Source: Stereum hirsutum FP-91666 SS1
Lineage: Eukaryota; Basidiomycota; Agaricomycetes; Russulales; Stereaceae
NCBI RefSeq assembly: GCF_000264905.1
Contig: NW_006763154.1
Location: 72,349-92,017, forward strand
Direction of reading: 5' to 3'
Length of the DNA stretch: 19,669 nt
Positions 8,937-19,020 of this stretch are shown here, piece after piece (the first letter of the stretch is position 1; each line of letters starts with the position of its first letter). The notes under the pieces are model-generated. The model worked only from the letters and a program-made list of their open reading frames with translations, searched no databases and was not told the origin of the DNA. Both the position numbers and the translations under genes were made by a program.

Positions 8937-10030
8937 ATCACGCCCGACTCGAAACGAACAACTTGTCCGTAGCCCGAACCAAACTGTTTTAATTTATTCG
9001 GTGCGATCTGAATCATGCCTAGGCTAGGGCAGAGTACCCACCCACCCGTCCACAACGAGCGAGAAGGAGAGGTTGGAAACTGTTTATCCGGTTCATGCCT
9101 GAGGCAGAGTACCCACCCACCCACCCACCCGTCCACAGGTGACAGCTCAAGAAAAAAAAAGCGAACGAAGTTCGAACCAAACTGCTTATAATAATATAAT
9201 TCGGTGCGATCATGCATCATGCCTAGGGCGGATTACCCACCCACGAACGAGAAGAAAGAAAAGAGAACGAGCGGATCGAACCGTGAACAAGTGGGATCAG
9301 ATTACCCAATTAAACCATTCACGACCGCAGATTACCCACCCATCCATTCACGACCGCAACTTACCCATGGCCACCCACCCACCCATCCACGACCACGACC
9401 CGAACCCGAAACCGAAACCGACCGAACGAACGAAGGTGAAAAGGGTACTGTATAGCAAAAAGTAGAGCCGGTAGGTAGGGTGCGATCATGATCATGCATC
9501 ATGCCTAGCTATAGGGCAGATTAATATTACCCAGACAGGAATCGACATCGACACGCCTTGACAGGAAGTTGCCTGACCGGTGGAGATTCACCCACCCTCC
9601 CAGGTCATCACGAACTCGAGAGACGAACGCCTCCAAACCGGTTATAATACAATTAAACCGTCACGTTCATCATTAGCATGCCATGCCATGCCATGCCTAA
9701 ACGCCCGCTCCCATGGCATTTATATGCCAGTGCGTATGAACGAACGCGGCGAAGGGAACTTGAACGGGTACATACATAGTTCTTGAGCACGCGCATATAA
9801 TCAACAATCCGGCTGCTGTCCGACTGGGGACGAAGTGCGGTCAGATATATGCATACTTATTATGAGCCACCCACGAGTCACCCATCCACTGCGACCCCAA
9901 ACCGAACGAACGAGCGAACGAACGAACGACAGGCGGGGAAGATGAAAAAGAAAACGAGAAAGAAAGAAGTAAAAAAAAAGCACGCGGTGCGATTGGTGGC
10001 ATGTCCAGGGCAGAAGGAACATCCACATAC
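8937..10030. repeat. Diverged tandem/interspersed repeat field with CATGCCTAGGGC...TACCCACCCACC units
   Basis: A recurring unit reads approximately CGGTGCGATCATGCAT, CATGCCTAGGGCAGA, TACCCACCCACC, an ACGAACGA/GAAAGAAA purine tract, then AACCAAACTGNTTATAAT. CATGCCT landmarks lie at 9014, 9094, 9218 and 9500, with a more decayed copy near 9990-10020 (GTGCGATTGGTGGCATGTCC). Unit length varies from 80 to about 280 bp because the C-rich and purine tracts expand and contract. A (CATGC)n microsatellite lies at about 9678-9699. No open frame crosses the field credibly. It could be a decayed minisatellite or a regulatory repeat upstream of glyoxal oxidase; the function is unknown. Confidence 0.65.
9111..9130 (-). 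other. G-quadruplex motif, five GGG runs with 1-nt loops (minus strand)
   Basis: The + strand reads ACCC five times in a row, so the minus strand carries five GGG runs separated by single T residues, a pattern known to favour very stable parallel quadruplexes. Related C-rich runs recur at about 9041-9050, 9235-9242 and 9373-9385. Confidence 0.7.
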
Positions 10031-10980
10031 CGTGACGCCCGACTCTGAGTCTGAATCCCAAAGGGGAAGAAACGGGTCGTACTGTAAAGTGAAAAGAGGA
10101 TGGGATAGGCGAACCTCGCTGGGTATATGCGCCTAGGGTGTGTGAACCGTCGGCGATGCGAGCATGCATACCTTCCCTTACCTGGGAAACATGGCTCAAT
10201 TCTGAGCTGTGTGTTTGAGTTTGAGCGATGAAGGAGTAGACCTGAGTTTGCATGTAGCTCTACGCTTTAAACACAGCACTGCTTTCCTCGCAAAGTTAGA
10301 CGAGGTCGGGTCCGAAGAGGTTACTATCATGAGGTGACCGGACAAGGGAAGCACGAGGCTACGAACCCTCCCGGACTTTCCCCACCATCCTCTACACAGC
10401 CCACGCCCAAAGAAAATCGAACGAGAAACAGAAAAGCACACGTCAGACCCTCGCGTACTCACCCTCCAAAGGCTGAAGCGAATGAATTTGTAGTCGCCAC
10501 GGCGGCTCGACCCAGTCTCGGCTCGTCCAGTTGCGGTTCGAACACGCCAAGAAGCTTCACTTCCTGCTTAACTCGCCGCTTGTTATAAGTAGTTCAGGAG
10601 GGAAGACTGGGGGGAGGAGAGGAAAGGCCGGAGAAATTGCGGGGAGGCCAGAACGGGAGTCTGGAGGGGGCGAGTGATGGATGCGAGTCACGGGGAGAGT
10701 CGGAGGGTGGTTACAGTTGGGTAGTGTGGCAACGGGTAGTTGTGTTTATCAATGCCGGAGGAGGCAGGAGGGAGAGGGAGAGAGGTTCGGCATGGCGGGT
10801 CAACATTGAGTGTGGCGCAGCGTCGGAGGCGCGGAGAGGACGAGTGTGTTCGGTGGAGAGCGCGGAGACAGGCAGGCGTTGAATATATCGAGCAAATGTT
10901 GAGAGGGGATATTGAGGAGAGAGGACGTGGCATTGGGTGTGGCGAGATTAACGGGAAGGGAGAGCCGAGTGTGAGGAGGC
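10031..10980. other. Distal upstream region of glyoxal oxidase, purine-rich, no gene seen
   Basis: The + strand from about 10590 to 10960 is strongly G/A-rich. Both strands have open frames of 80-110 codons, but these follow from the skewed composition and show no domain, signal peptide or splice logic. No structured RNA recognised. Confidence 0.5.
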
Positions 10981-11169
10981 TAAATATAGGCGGTTGATCC
11001 CTTTTTGACAGTCGCATTTCCCTCTTTCGTTCCTTCCTCTCTTTCCTCCGTCGCCCTTCAACAACCCCTTCGGATCGTCGCGCACCGAAGCCAGCACAAG
11101 CCAGACGAGCACAAGTCCTTTAGCATCCACTCCTTCCAACCGACGACGACGACGACGACCCTCTCCACG
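10981..11169 (+). promoter_or_regulatory. Core promoter and 5' UTR of glyoxal oxidase
   Basis: A TATA-like TAAATATA sits at 10981-10988. It is followed by a long pyrimidine tract (about 11018-11052), typical of fungal transcription start regions, and a (CGA)n run at 11141-11158 just before the ATG. The assignment rests on position and composition. Confidence 0.5.
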
Positions 11170-14100
11170 ATGGTCCGCTCCTCGCCCCTCTCCCTCCTCG
11201 CCCTCGGCCTCGCATCCTCACAAGCTCCCTCCGCACTCGCTCAATCCGCCGGCAGCATTGAGCAGGTCGGCTCCACTCTCGTCTCTGCAATGATGGTATG
11301 TCTCTCTTTCTTTTGCTTTGCGCTCAGCCTCTTGACTTGTCTCCGTCGTCGTCCAGATGTTCCTTGGGAACGAGGAGAAGCTGTACATCCTCGACAAGGC
11401 AGAAGGCAACGCCGAGCAAGTCAACGGCCATCCTGCCTGGGCTTCAGTATGGTGCGTTCTCTTTCGTCTCTCTTTCTTTCAATGCCCCGTCGTCTTCGTG
11501 CGAACCCCGAGGCTGTGCTGTTCGTTTTCACCGGACGAGACGCGTTTGGGCGTCGTGTCCGCCTCTCTATCCCCGTCGTCCTCCTTCTCCTCGTCACCAT
11601 CATCCGTATCTTTTCTCGTCCCCCCAAACACGTCCCATGTCGGTACATGTGCGTACCCGTCTTCGCTCCCGGCGTCGCCACACCGCACAGTTCTATATAT
11701 ACTCTGCTCAGAATAGCCGTCGTCTAAGGGTTCAGCGACTGCGACTTGTTATTCTGGGAGTGCTTTGAACTTCAGCACACAGCTCGTCCTTGTTGCACGA
11801 CTCGTCGTGATGGTCGTCGGCAACCGGTCCATCATTCACCCCTGAACCTGATTCCTCGTCCACCTCTCTGACGAGGGTCCTTCCCTCCCGCCCCCTACGT
11901 CATTTCACCGTCCTAACCACTTGACATTCCAGGGACATCAACTCCAAATCCGCGACGGTCATGGACATGGAGACCAACCCCTTCTGCGCCGCCGGTATGC
12001 ACCTCCCGAACGGTTCCTTCGCCACCTTCGGCGGCAACGGCGCCATCACCACAGGCGGCAACATCGGCGACGACTTCCCCGCCGGCGCCGGGTCCGCTTA
12101 CTGGGACTCTACCTACCAGGACTACGACGGCACGAAAGCGATTCGAATCATCAACCCCTGTTCGTCAAGTATCTCCGACACGGACCTTAACACGGATTGT
12201 ACGTGGTACGACTCCCCTACGGGACTGCAGATGCAGAAACATCGGTGGTATCCCGCGGCTGAACCCCTCGCGGACGGGAGCGTCGTGCTCGTCGGTGGGT
12301 TCGTGAACGGCGGGTATATCAATCGTAATACGCCGAATACGGACCCGGAGTACAGTAACGGCGCAGCGGAGCCGACGTACGAGTTTTATCCATCCAAGGG
12401 GGACGCGGAGGTGATGCAGTTCATGATCAAGACGTCCGGCCTGAACGCATACGCGCACACGTATCTCATGCCTTCCGGGCTCATGTTCGTCCAAGCGAAC
12501 TATTCCACCATCCTCTGGAACTATACCGCGAACACGGAAACGACCCTCCCAGACATGCCTGACCAGATTGTCCGCGTCTATCCCGCGTCCGGCGCAACGG
12601 CCATGCTTCCCCTCACTCCAGCTAACAACTACACCCCTACGATCCTCTTCTGCGGCGGGTCGGACATGACGGACGATCAATGGGGGAACTACTCCTTCCC
12701 TATGATCGACACGTTCAATTACCCCGCCTCCACCGACTGCCACACCATAACCCCCGAACCCACCGACGGTTCCGACCCCGTCTACGTCCAAGACGACGAC
12801 CTTCCCGTAGGCCGCACGATGGGTCAATTCATCGCGCTCCCCGACGGCACCATGCTCGTCATCAACGGCGGCGCGAACGGGACCGCAGGCTACGCAGAGC
12901 ACACCGCCGAAACGCTCTCCTACAGCGACATGCCATATGGAATGTCACTCTGCGCCGCACCAGTCCTCCAACCCGCGATCTACGACCCTTCCCAACCTCT
13001 AGGCAGCCGCTGGTCCACCGCCGGACTCGCATCCTCCACCATACCCCGATTATACCACTCCAGCGCAATGCTCATGCCCGATGCTTCCGTCTTCATCGCC
13101 GGTTCGAACCCGAACGTCGACGTCAATCTCACTACCTATTTCCCAACAACCTACGAAGCCGAAATCTTCTACCCCCCCTATTTCGCCGCCACAACCCGAC
13201 CTTCACCCCAAAACATACCCTCCAAACTAACCTACGGAGGTTCCTACTTCGACATCCTCGTCCCCGCCTCGTCCTACTCCGGCACCGCCAACGACGCCGC
13301 CTCCAACACCTCCATCTGGCTCATGCGCGGCGGGTTCACCACGCACGCCATGAACATGGGTCAACGCGCACTCCAGTTGAATAACACGTACTCAGTGCAA
13401 TCCAATGGAAGTATCATTCTGCACGTCTCACAACCCCCGCCTAATCCGAATTTATTCCAACCCGGCCCGGGATGGTTATATGTCACCGTGAACGGGATAC
13501 CTTCCAATGGGACTTACGTCCTCGTCGGTTCCGGATCCATCGAAACGCAACCTACCTCCGCCGTCGTCTCCCTTCCCACCTCCGTGCGCCTCGATTCCGC
13601 GTCGGGCACCGCGGACGGCAGCGATACCGGTTCGAGTGATTCGAGTGGGGGGAGTACGAGTCATACGGGGGCGATTATAGGAGGGATCGTGGCTGCGATC
13701 GCGGCGGTGGGTGTTCTAGGCGCGATATTTGGGATATGTTTAGCGAGGAGACGGAGGGCGGCGGCGCAGGCTGCGGGAGAGAAGGGAGGGTATGCGATGC
13801 GTTCGACTTCGCTTGCTTCTTCTGGCGGTGGCGCGGGGGCGGGGTACGCTGCAGGAGGGATGGCAGGGGGGGCGATGGCGGGGAGGGGAGCGGGAGGAGG
13901 TGGGATTAGGACGAGCGAGAGTAGTGCGTTTGTGCCGTTACAGGGAAATATGTCCACTGCGTCCTTGAACTCGCCGTACCAGGATAACGATCCGTACTCC
14001 GGGGGTGCACCACATGGGGGACAGGGACAGCAGGGGGCACAGAGGTTTGGGGACGAAGATGGGAGGGAGACACCGTTGAGCTATTATGGAGGGACGAGGA

Positions 14101-14174
14101 GCGGGGAGTTTGATCCGTATTATGGAGATAATGCGCAGAGGATGAGTACGAGTCAGGGGCCGCCGAGGTATTAG
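11170..14174 (+). CDS. Glyoxal oxidase-type copper radical oxidase (AA5_1), membrane-anchored
   Basis: Oxidises small aldehydes such as glyoxal and methylglyoxal while reducing O2 to H2O2, outside the cell. Inferred exons: 11170-11295, 11357-11451 and 11933-14174; 820 aa. Seen: a signal peptide (1-25), the conserved opening MFLGNEEKLYILDKAEGNAE and NGHPAWASVW, then NPFCAAGMHLPNGSFATFGG with Cys92 and RWYP with Tyr180, the likely Cys-Tyr cofactor pair. RLYHSS gives copper ligands Tyr448 and His449; GGFTTHAMNMGQR gives His545. A Ser/Gly/Asp-rich linker leads to one transmembrane helix (about 654-677), an Arg-rich stop-transfer run and a 140-residue Gly/Ser/Tyr-rich tail. These correspond to the known glyoxal oxidase residues (Cys70, Tyr135, Tyr377, His378, His471 in the Phanerochaete enzyme). 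The second intron is 481 nt, unusually long here. The first and second exons end in ...SAMM and ...ASVW as in the family. It looks functional. Confidence 0.95.
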
Positions 14175-15250
14175 CGAGCGTAGCGAGCGTGTGTTGAGCG
14201 TGGGGCGAGCTGCGGGGTGAGCGAGCTGATCTGTGGATAGGGAGGGGAATGGACTGTGAGTTTGGGGAGATTGGGTGGTTGGTTGGTTGGTTGGTTACGA
14301 TGGACGGACGATTTCAATTACTTTTACAAGTCTTTTGATTTTGATTGATTTTGAGCTTTGAGGCGGACCTGATCTGAATTTCTGAATTTTTTGTTTTTGT
14401 TTTCTTTCACTTACTTTTACTTTTACTTTTCTCAACACTTGCTCTTTGACCATACCCTACATACCATCTTCCATTTTTTTGATCCATTCATTCATTCGTT
14501 CGTTCATTTATTCAGACCAGAGGCAGAGGCAGAGGCAGAGGCAGAGGCAGCTATCCTACCAATCTATCTGAATCACAATCCAATCCAATCATGATGCATA
14601 TGCTCAGGCGTTCCAGCCGTCCTCCGATCGTCCTCGTACCCCGTCACACTCGCCACTGCCCACCCACTTCGCACATTCGGTCGTTACCCTTTTCGCGCGC
14701 ACACACACACACACACACACACTCGTAATACTTACTGTCGTTCACTGCTACCTACGCTTGCTTTTGGTGTTACCGTTACTCGAACCCTTACCGTTATCTC
14801 CACACGCTTCACGCATATCAACTCATTCAACTCATCCCACTCATACCATCCGTCGCACTCCAATCCATCACATCCCCCCTCCCGACGTTCACTTCAACGT
14901 TCACACCTGCGCATACATCCATGAATTTATCCATTATCTTCATATCCTCCATTATCTTCATATCCTCCCTCTTGTCTTTCTCGTCATCTATTCTGAGTCG
15001 TTTCTTCTCCGAATTCAGTTCTCCTCGTACGCGCCTCCGTAGTTAATTTGCACTCTCCTTCTCTTCTCGCTCGTACTTTCCTCGTCTTTCCTCGTCCGAC
15101 TACTGCCTTTTTTCTCCGTTTTCTTCTACTTCTTGTTCTGATGATGCATGATGAATCTGAATCTGAATCTGCAAGCAATTCGAATTCGAAGGATGAAGTC
15201 TCGAATTGTCGGATTCGAAGTCAGAACGAAAGAGTTGAGCGTCTTCAAGT
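14175..15250. other. Glyoxal oxidase 3' flank: pyrimidine-rich, microsatellite-laden, no gene seen
   Basis: Seen: GAGCG-rich sequence after the stop, (GGTT)5 at 14277-14296, T-rich tracts 14380-14520, (GGCAGA)n at about 14519-14550, (CA)n at about 14700-14722, and an exact 18-bp tandem duplication (CCATTATCTTCATATCCT) at 14931-14966. Open frames of 60-95 codons translate only as low-complexity His/Leu/Pro/Thr sequence. Confidence 0.6.
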
Positions 15251-15472
15251 TCAGTCACGAAGGGCTCTATTGTAGAGAACTCGATCCCGATCCACTGAGT
15301 ACCAGCCTCACGCCTTGAACTTTCGAAGATTTATGTCATGTCACTCAGGCTCCCGACACGCGCACGGTAATTTCTTCATTGCGGAACAAAGCCTGAACCG
15401 GAATCGGAATCGGAATCGGGCGCTATGCCAGTGGTGGAGGCCATGTTCGAGCTTAACAGCATTTACATATAC
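15251..15472 (+). repeat. Right copy of the 222-bp dispersed repeat (inverted relative to 666-888)
   Basis: It starts with the same TCAGTCACGAAGGG on the + strand and ends with GCATTTACATATAC. Differences from the left copy are scattered substitutions, a 3-bp insertion and one fewer GATTCC-type hexamer. Nothing resembling a GMC gene lies on either side of this copy, which argues that the 222-bp unit moves or duplicates on its own. Confidence 0.9.
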
Positions 15473-15910
15473 ATGGCTCTCATGTAGAACTTAGAACGCT
15501 TTCTCCAAACATGCAGGTGAGGTAACTTGAAATTGTCCTCAACAAGTCGAGAGGCCAAGAGGAAAGCGAGCCGAGATTTTGTGGGCCACGGTGCCACTCG
15601 GGAGTCGGAGTGCGAATTGAAAATATTGTATTGTGGCCGGGCCGCGTCTCGTCTTGGACACCGCAGACTCTCGCTCTTACAAGGCACTTGGTTTCGACTT
15701 TCGAGGCTTTGGTACTCGAATGGTTGCTCCTTGATATGCGACAGTTTGTTCTTCGATCTCTCGTGGAATGCTCTTTGTGATCATTTGCTATAAGCGGCTT
15801 TGTCTCTTGTCAGCCTGGGTTGTCTTGTCTTGTGCGGTGCCACCAGATCATGACACGGCGCGTTTCAACAGGTTATTGTCTGGTCCGAAACAATAGGGAT
15901 GCAAATGGCA
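15473..15910. other. Spacer between the repeat and the next promoter
   Basis: About 440 bp with no recognisable coding exon. An 88-codon + strand frame from 15527 has no family features. It probably contains upstream regulatory sequence of the following gene. Confidence 0.45.
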
Positions 15911-16047
15911 TATAAGGCTCTGGCTCTTCGTCTCTGCTCTTTCTCTCTCCCGTCAACATCTCAGCCTCCAACCTCCACTGTCAGACTTCAGTCTGCTCTG
16001 TTCATCGTTCGCAAATTACGAGTCGTGTCGCACGACACATATCCACT
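15911..16047 (+). promoter_or_regulatory. TATA box and pyrimidine-rich leader of the downstream gene
   Basis: TATAAGG at 15911-15917 is followed about 30 bp later by a CTCTTTCTCTCTCCC tract and then an ATG at 16048. This is the clearest TATA-plus-CT-box arrangement in the window. A short inverted repeat (GTCGTG/CACGAC, 16022-16036) lies just before the ATG. Confidence 0.55.
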
Positions 16048-18119
16048 ATGTGCTCCTTGAATGCGTGTCTCCTCTCGGGGTTTTGTTCACTCGTGTTATC
16101 CATCACTCGGAGCGGGACGCTAGAGTGGGTGCCATTTAGCCTTCCTATGAAGGTACAGGGGGACCCTGTTGGCATTTAGGTTAGACTACACTTGTGTTCA
16201 TGAGCCCTTGATTTGTGCGTGTGCAGGACCTGCGAGTGGTTAGTGTCCGTTGCTGCATCATGATCAACCAGCGTCGTGGTTGAATCTTCGGTACGTCTTT
16301 ACTATTCGTCTGACTTCGGTCTATAAGGCTCATAGTATTCAAGGCCTCATGAATCACCATGATGAAATATCGTCAGGCTGCCGGTATGTTCTTTCAGCTT
16401 TACTTTTGCTCTCAGCCGGACGACACCGGAGCGTTTACGAGCACTCACTGGCTCATCCAAGCCCAACGACGCTTACTACATAAATAACTGACCAAACTTC
16501 CCCTTTCGTTACCTTCTAGACTTTTCGTCTCAAACCATCGTGCTCAGGACTGCTCGATCGCGAGATGATCTTGGTTCCGGCACTTCAAGTGATTTCACAC
16601 GTCACCTTTCACCAGTAAGTCGCAGCAAGGAGTCGTTGACCCCGATGATCACTGACACTATTCCCTCTCAGTGGGTCGCACATACACCGGCTTATTGGCA
16701 GCGACGACCACGCATCAATAAGAAAAATGATCATGACGACGGATATCTGTGGCAAAGGGTACGTGTCTGCCTTCTGTGTCCCTCCGCACCATATTGACGA
16801 TATATATATAGGCATCAACAAGCCTTCGACTTTCTTCACCGAGGCCGGGCGCAAGTCTGTCGCTCGCGCTTTCCGTCGCGCAGGCTCAAGCCGTCCGAAG
16901 TTCGTCAAATGTCGCCGCCGCCATCGACTTCTTGGACAATCAGCCTCCGCAACAGAGGCTGTCTTTTCCCATCACTGGGTTCGGGCAGGTCGTCAACACG
17001 TATGCCTACGTTTCCTCCTAGAGCCTCCGAGTCTGGCTGGACGTACACTCTTCGAAAGTCCTCAGGCTAAGTACTAAACACCTCGATGGGCCCGATGCCG
17101 AAATGGTACCATATGTTGCATCTATACGCCAAAACGTCACACTCACCGGAGTCTTCAAAGTGCTCGGACTCGGCGACGCCGGTCGAGGTGTCTGCTTTCT
17201 GCTTCCGTGCGGGAATGAGGATGCGTGCTCCTGAGGACGACCGTCGGCTTTGGTTCTGCAACAAACTGGCAAGGAGGTTCCTTGAGGGCTTTCTAAGAGT
17301 CTGGATTCGTTGTCGAGCTCTATCGTGCTATAAGTCTTTACCTGTAAGTGCACCAGCGAGTGGTCACGAACCCGATAGGTGTGAGATACCTAGACGTGTC
17401 GAGGGCATGCACAGGTTTACCTTGTCTCGCCGTCTTCATAGAGTATCGTCCTCCACAGGCCCTACGTCCGTCACGGTCTTTTACTATATCGTCTGTATCG
17501 ACGCGCAAAGGGCTCTGAGGATTCGATCATATTCGGAGACCTGTACGACAAAGTTCTCTCTAGCGTAGATGGTATTCCGGCGTGGATACCGTCTTCACTC
17601 GATCTCCTTCAAGAGCACGAGTTTTCCGGCATGCATTTGAGCTGCCTCGCTGTGGCCTGTACGTGCCCATGTCAGGCCTTTCACATGCGACCCCCGAGGG
17701 AGAGCCGGGACGTTTCTGGGTGTACTCAATTTATCGTGGACAGCACCTCAAAGATCGCTTCCTGTTGTTTGCCCTGCTAGAGATAGGGCTTTGTCTGCAA
17801 ACCCAGTTCCGTCGTCTCATCACGTCGCGAGAGGCGTTGCCGTTCTCAGGGAGTGCGTAACGGTAACAGAACCTAGCTTTCCCTGTCCAGCACAAAGGAT
17901 ATGGTTCCTCTGTCGTTGTGCTCTGATAACGTCCTTCTCTTTGGGTGTCCAGATGAGACGACCTGCGAGTTCGCCTTGCGGATGGCAGGAGATCACGAAA
18001 TTGTTTCGTGGGCGTCTGCAGAGAATCACTACGCTCGGATTGGAACAAATATTATGTGCCCGCCATCTCATCGTATTCTTTCACGACGAATGGACTACGC
18101 TCGATATTTCTGCACTTGA
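16048..18119 (+). CDS. Unrecognised multi-exon protein-coding gene, partly resolved
   Basis: I do not recognise the product. Best-supported exons: 16520-16614, 16672-16758, 16812-16999, 17066-17187, 17298-17343, 17459-17628, 17676-17856 and 17891-18119, with a stop at 18117-18119. From 16812 on the phases agree at every junction and give 311 codons. Characteristic peptides are AAAIDFLDNQPPQQRLSFPI, NVTLTGVFKVLGLGDAGRES, FVVELYRAISLYLPYVRHGL, SIIFGDLYDKVLSSVDGIP, EGEPGRFWVYSIYRGQHLKD and GCPDETTCEFALRMAGDHEI. Introns 16615-16671 (GTAAGT, ACTGAC branch, CTCAG) and 17344-17458 (GTAAGT, CACAG) are textbook. Weak points: 17629-17675 needs a GC donor, 17857-17890 would be only 34 nt, all three frames are open between 16672 and 17000, and the 5' exons (16048-16152, 16227-16238, 16328-16383) are guesses. 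No signal peptide or transmembrane segment is obvious. Decay into a pseudogene is possible. Confidence 0.45.
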
Positions 18120-18410
18120 GGACTCTAGCAATTGAACACCGTACGGTTACTCAAATTTTCAAACTGTCGTGCCGGAGCGACGCGTACAATTCCCGGTGGG
18201 ATCTACTGGCTCAAAACAGTAGCAGAAGCTTCGGTGTGTGTTCGATCAAGGCCTACGGACAGGGAGGTACAGTGGACAGCCTGAGCCCGAGAGTAAAGGA
18301 ACAGAGGAACCGCACGGGCAGTAGGATGAATTACAAGCAAGGAAAAGTAGAAGAAATGAGGACTCGAGGCCGGATGTATGAATATAGGTACTCAAATTAC
18401 ATGCGTTGAA

Positions 18411-19020
18411 ATGATATCACACTGGACGTCAGCCAATCGTTGTAGATGGACTGCGCCAGGACGTGATAATACAGGGATCCGACATCACTACAGGAAAAAA
18501 TCGAATGCGGAACGGTAGCAAAAAAAAATGACGAAAAAAGAGACCATGAGAGAGAACGAGACAAGAAAGGGGGAGAAGGCGAGTAGTACAGGTACATTGA
18601 CCACAGGTGATGGAAAGACAACACGCTGGACGTCAGCCGATCGAGGTAGATGGACTGCGCCAGGACATGGTATTAACAAAGTACTCCGAAAGAATGTGAA
18701 TGCAAACAAAAAAACGACGAGAAGAAATGAACCACGAAAATGAAATAAAGACATGAGAAGGCGGGTGATGCGAGTAATACACGCACATAGACCACAGGTG
18801 TTGAAAGTGCAACACGCTGGACAGCAGCCGATCGCTGTAGATGGACTGTGCCAGGACATGGTCAAAGAAAAAAAGAGTAGCGAAACGAGAACAGGAGCAA
18901 AACACAAGAAAAAATGGTGGTAGGAAGATTCACCAGGACGGATACGTAGACCACAGGCGTGAATAGGTAACGCGCTGGACACAGCCGATCGCTGTAGATG
19001 GACTGCGCCAGGAAATGGTC
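18411..19020 (-). repeat. Four diverged copies of a ~75-bp block separated by purine-rich spacers
   Basis: Each block contains CTGGAC-(GT)CAGCCGATCGCTGTAG-ATGGACTGCGCCAGGA; CTGGAC starts at 18422, 18626, 18817 and 18975. The last three are preceded by GACCACAGGTG-TTGAAAG-CAACACG. Spacers of roughly 85-130 bp are A/G-rich on the + strand and not conserved. On the minus strand, blocks 2 and 3 translate in the same frame (DHVLAQSIYSDRL.SSVL.F.HLW), but block 4 has an indel that breaks it. It could be duplicated exons with pyrimidine-rich introns or a non-coding tandem repeat; I favour the latter. Confidence 0.75.

Noticed and set aside
9801..10253. 150-codon minus-strand open frame
   Set aside because: It crosses diverged repeat and purine-rich sequence, shows no domain or signal, and has no splice or promoter support.
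12165..12902. 245-codon minus-strand open frame
   Set aside because: It lies antisense within the long glyoxal oxidase exon and is a composition-driven shadow without family motifs.
14758..15042. 94-codon + strand frame downstream of glyoxal oxidase
   Set aside because: It is low-complexity His/Leu/Pro/Thr translation of a pyrimidine-rich microsatellite tract.
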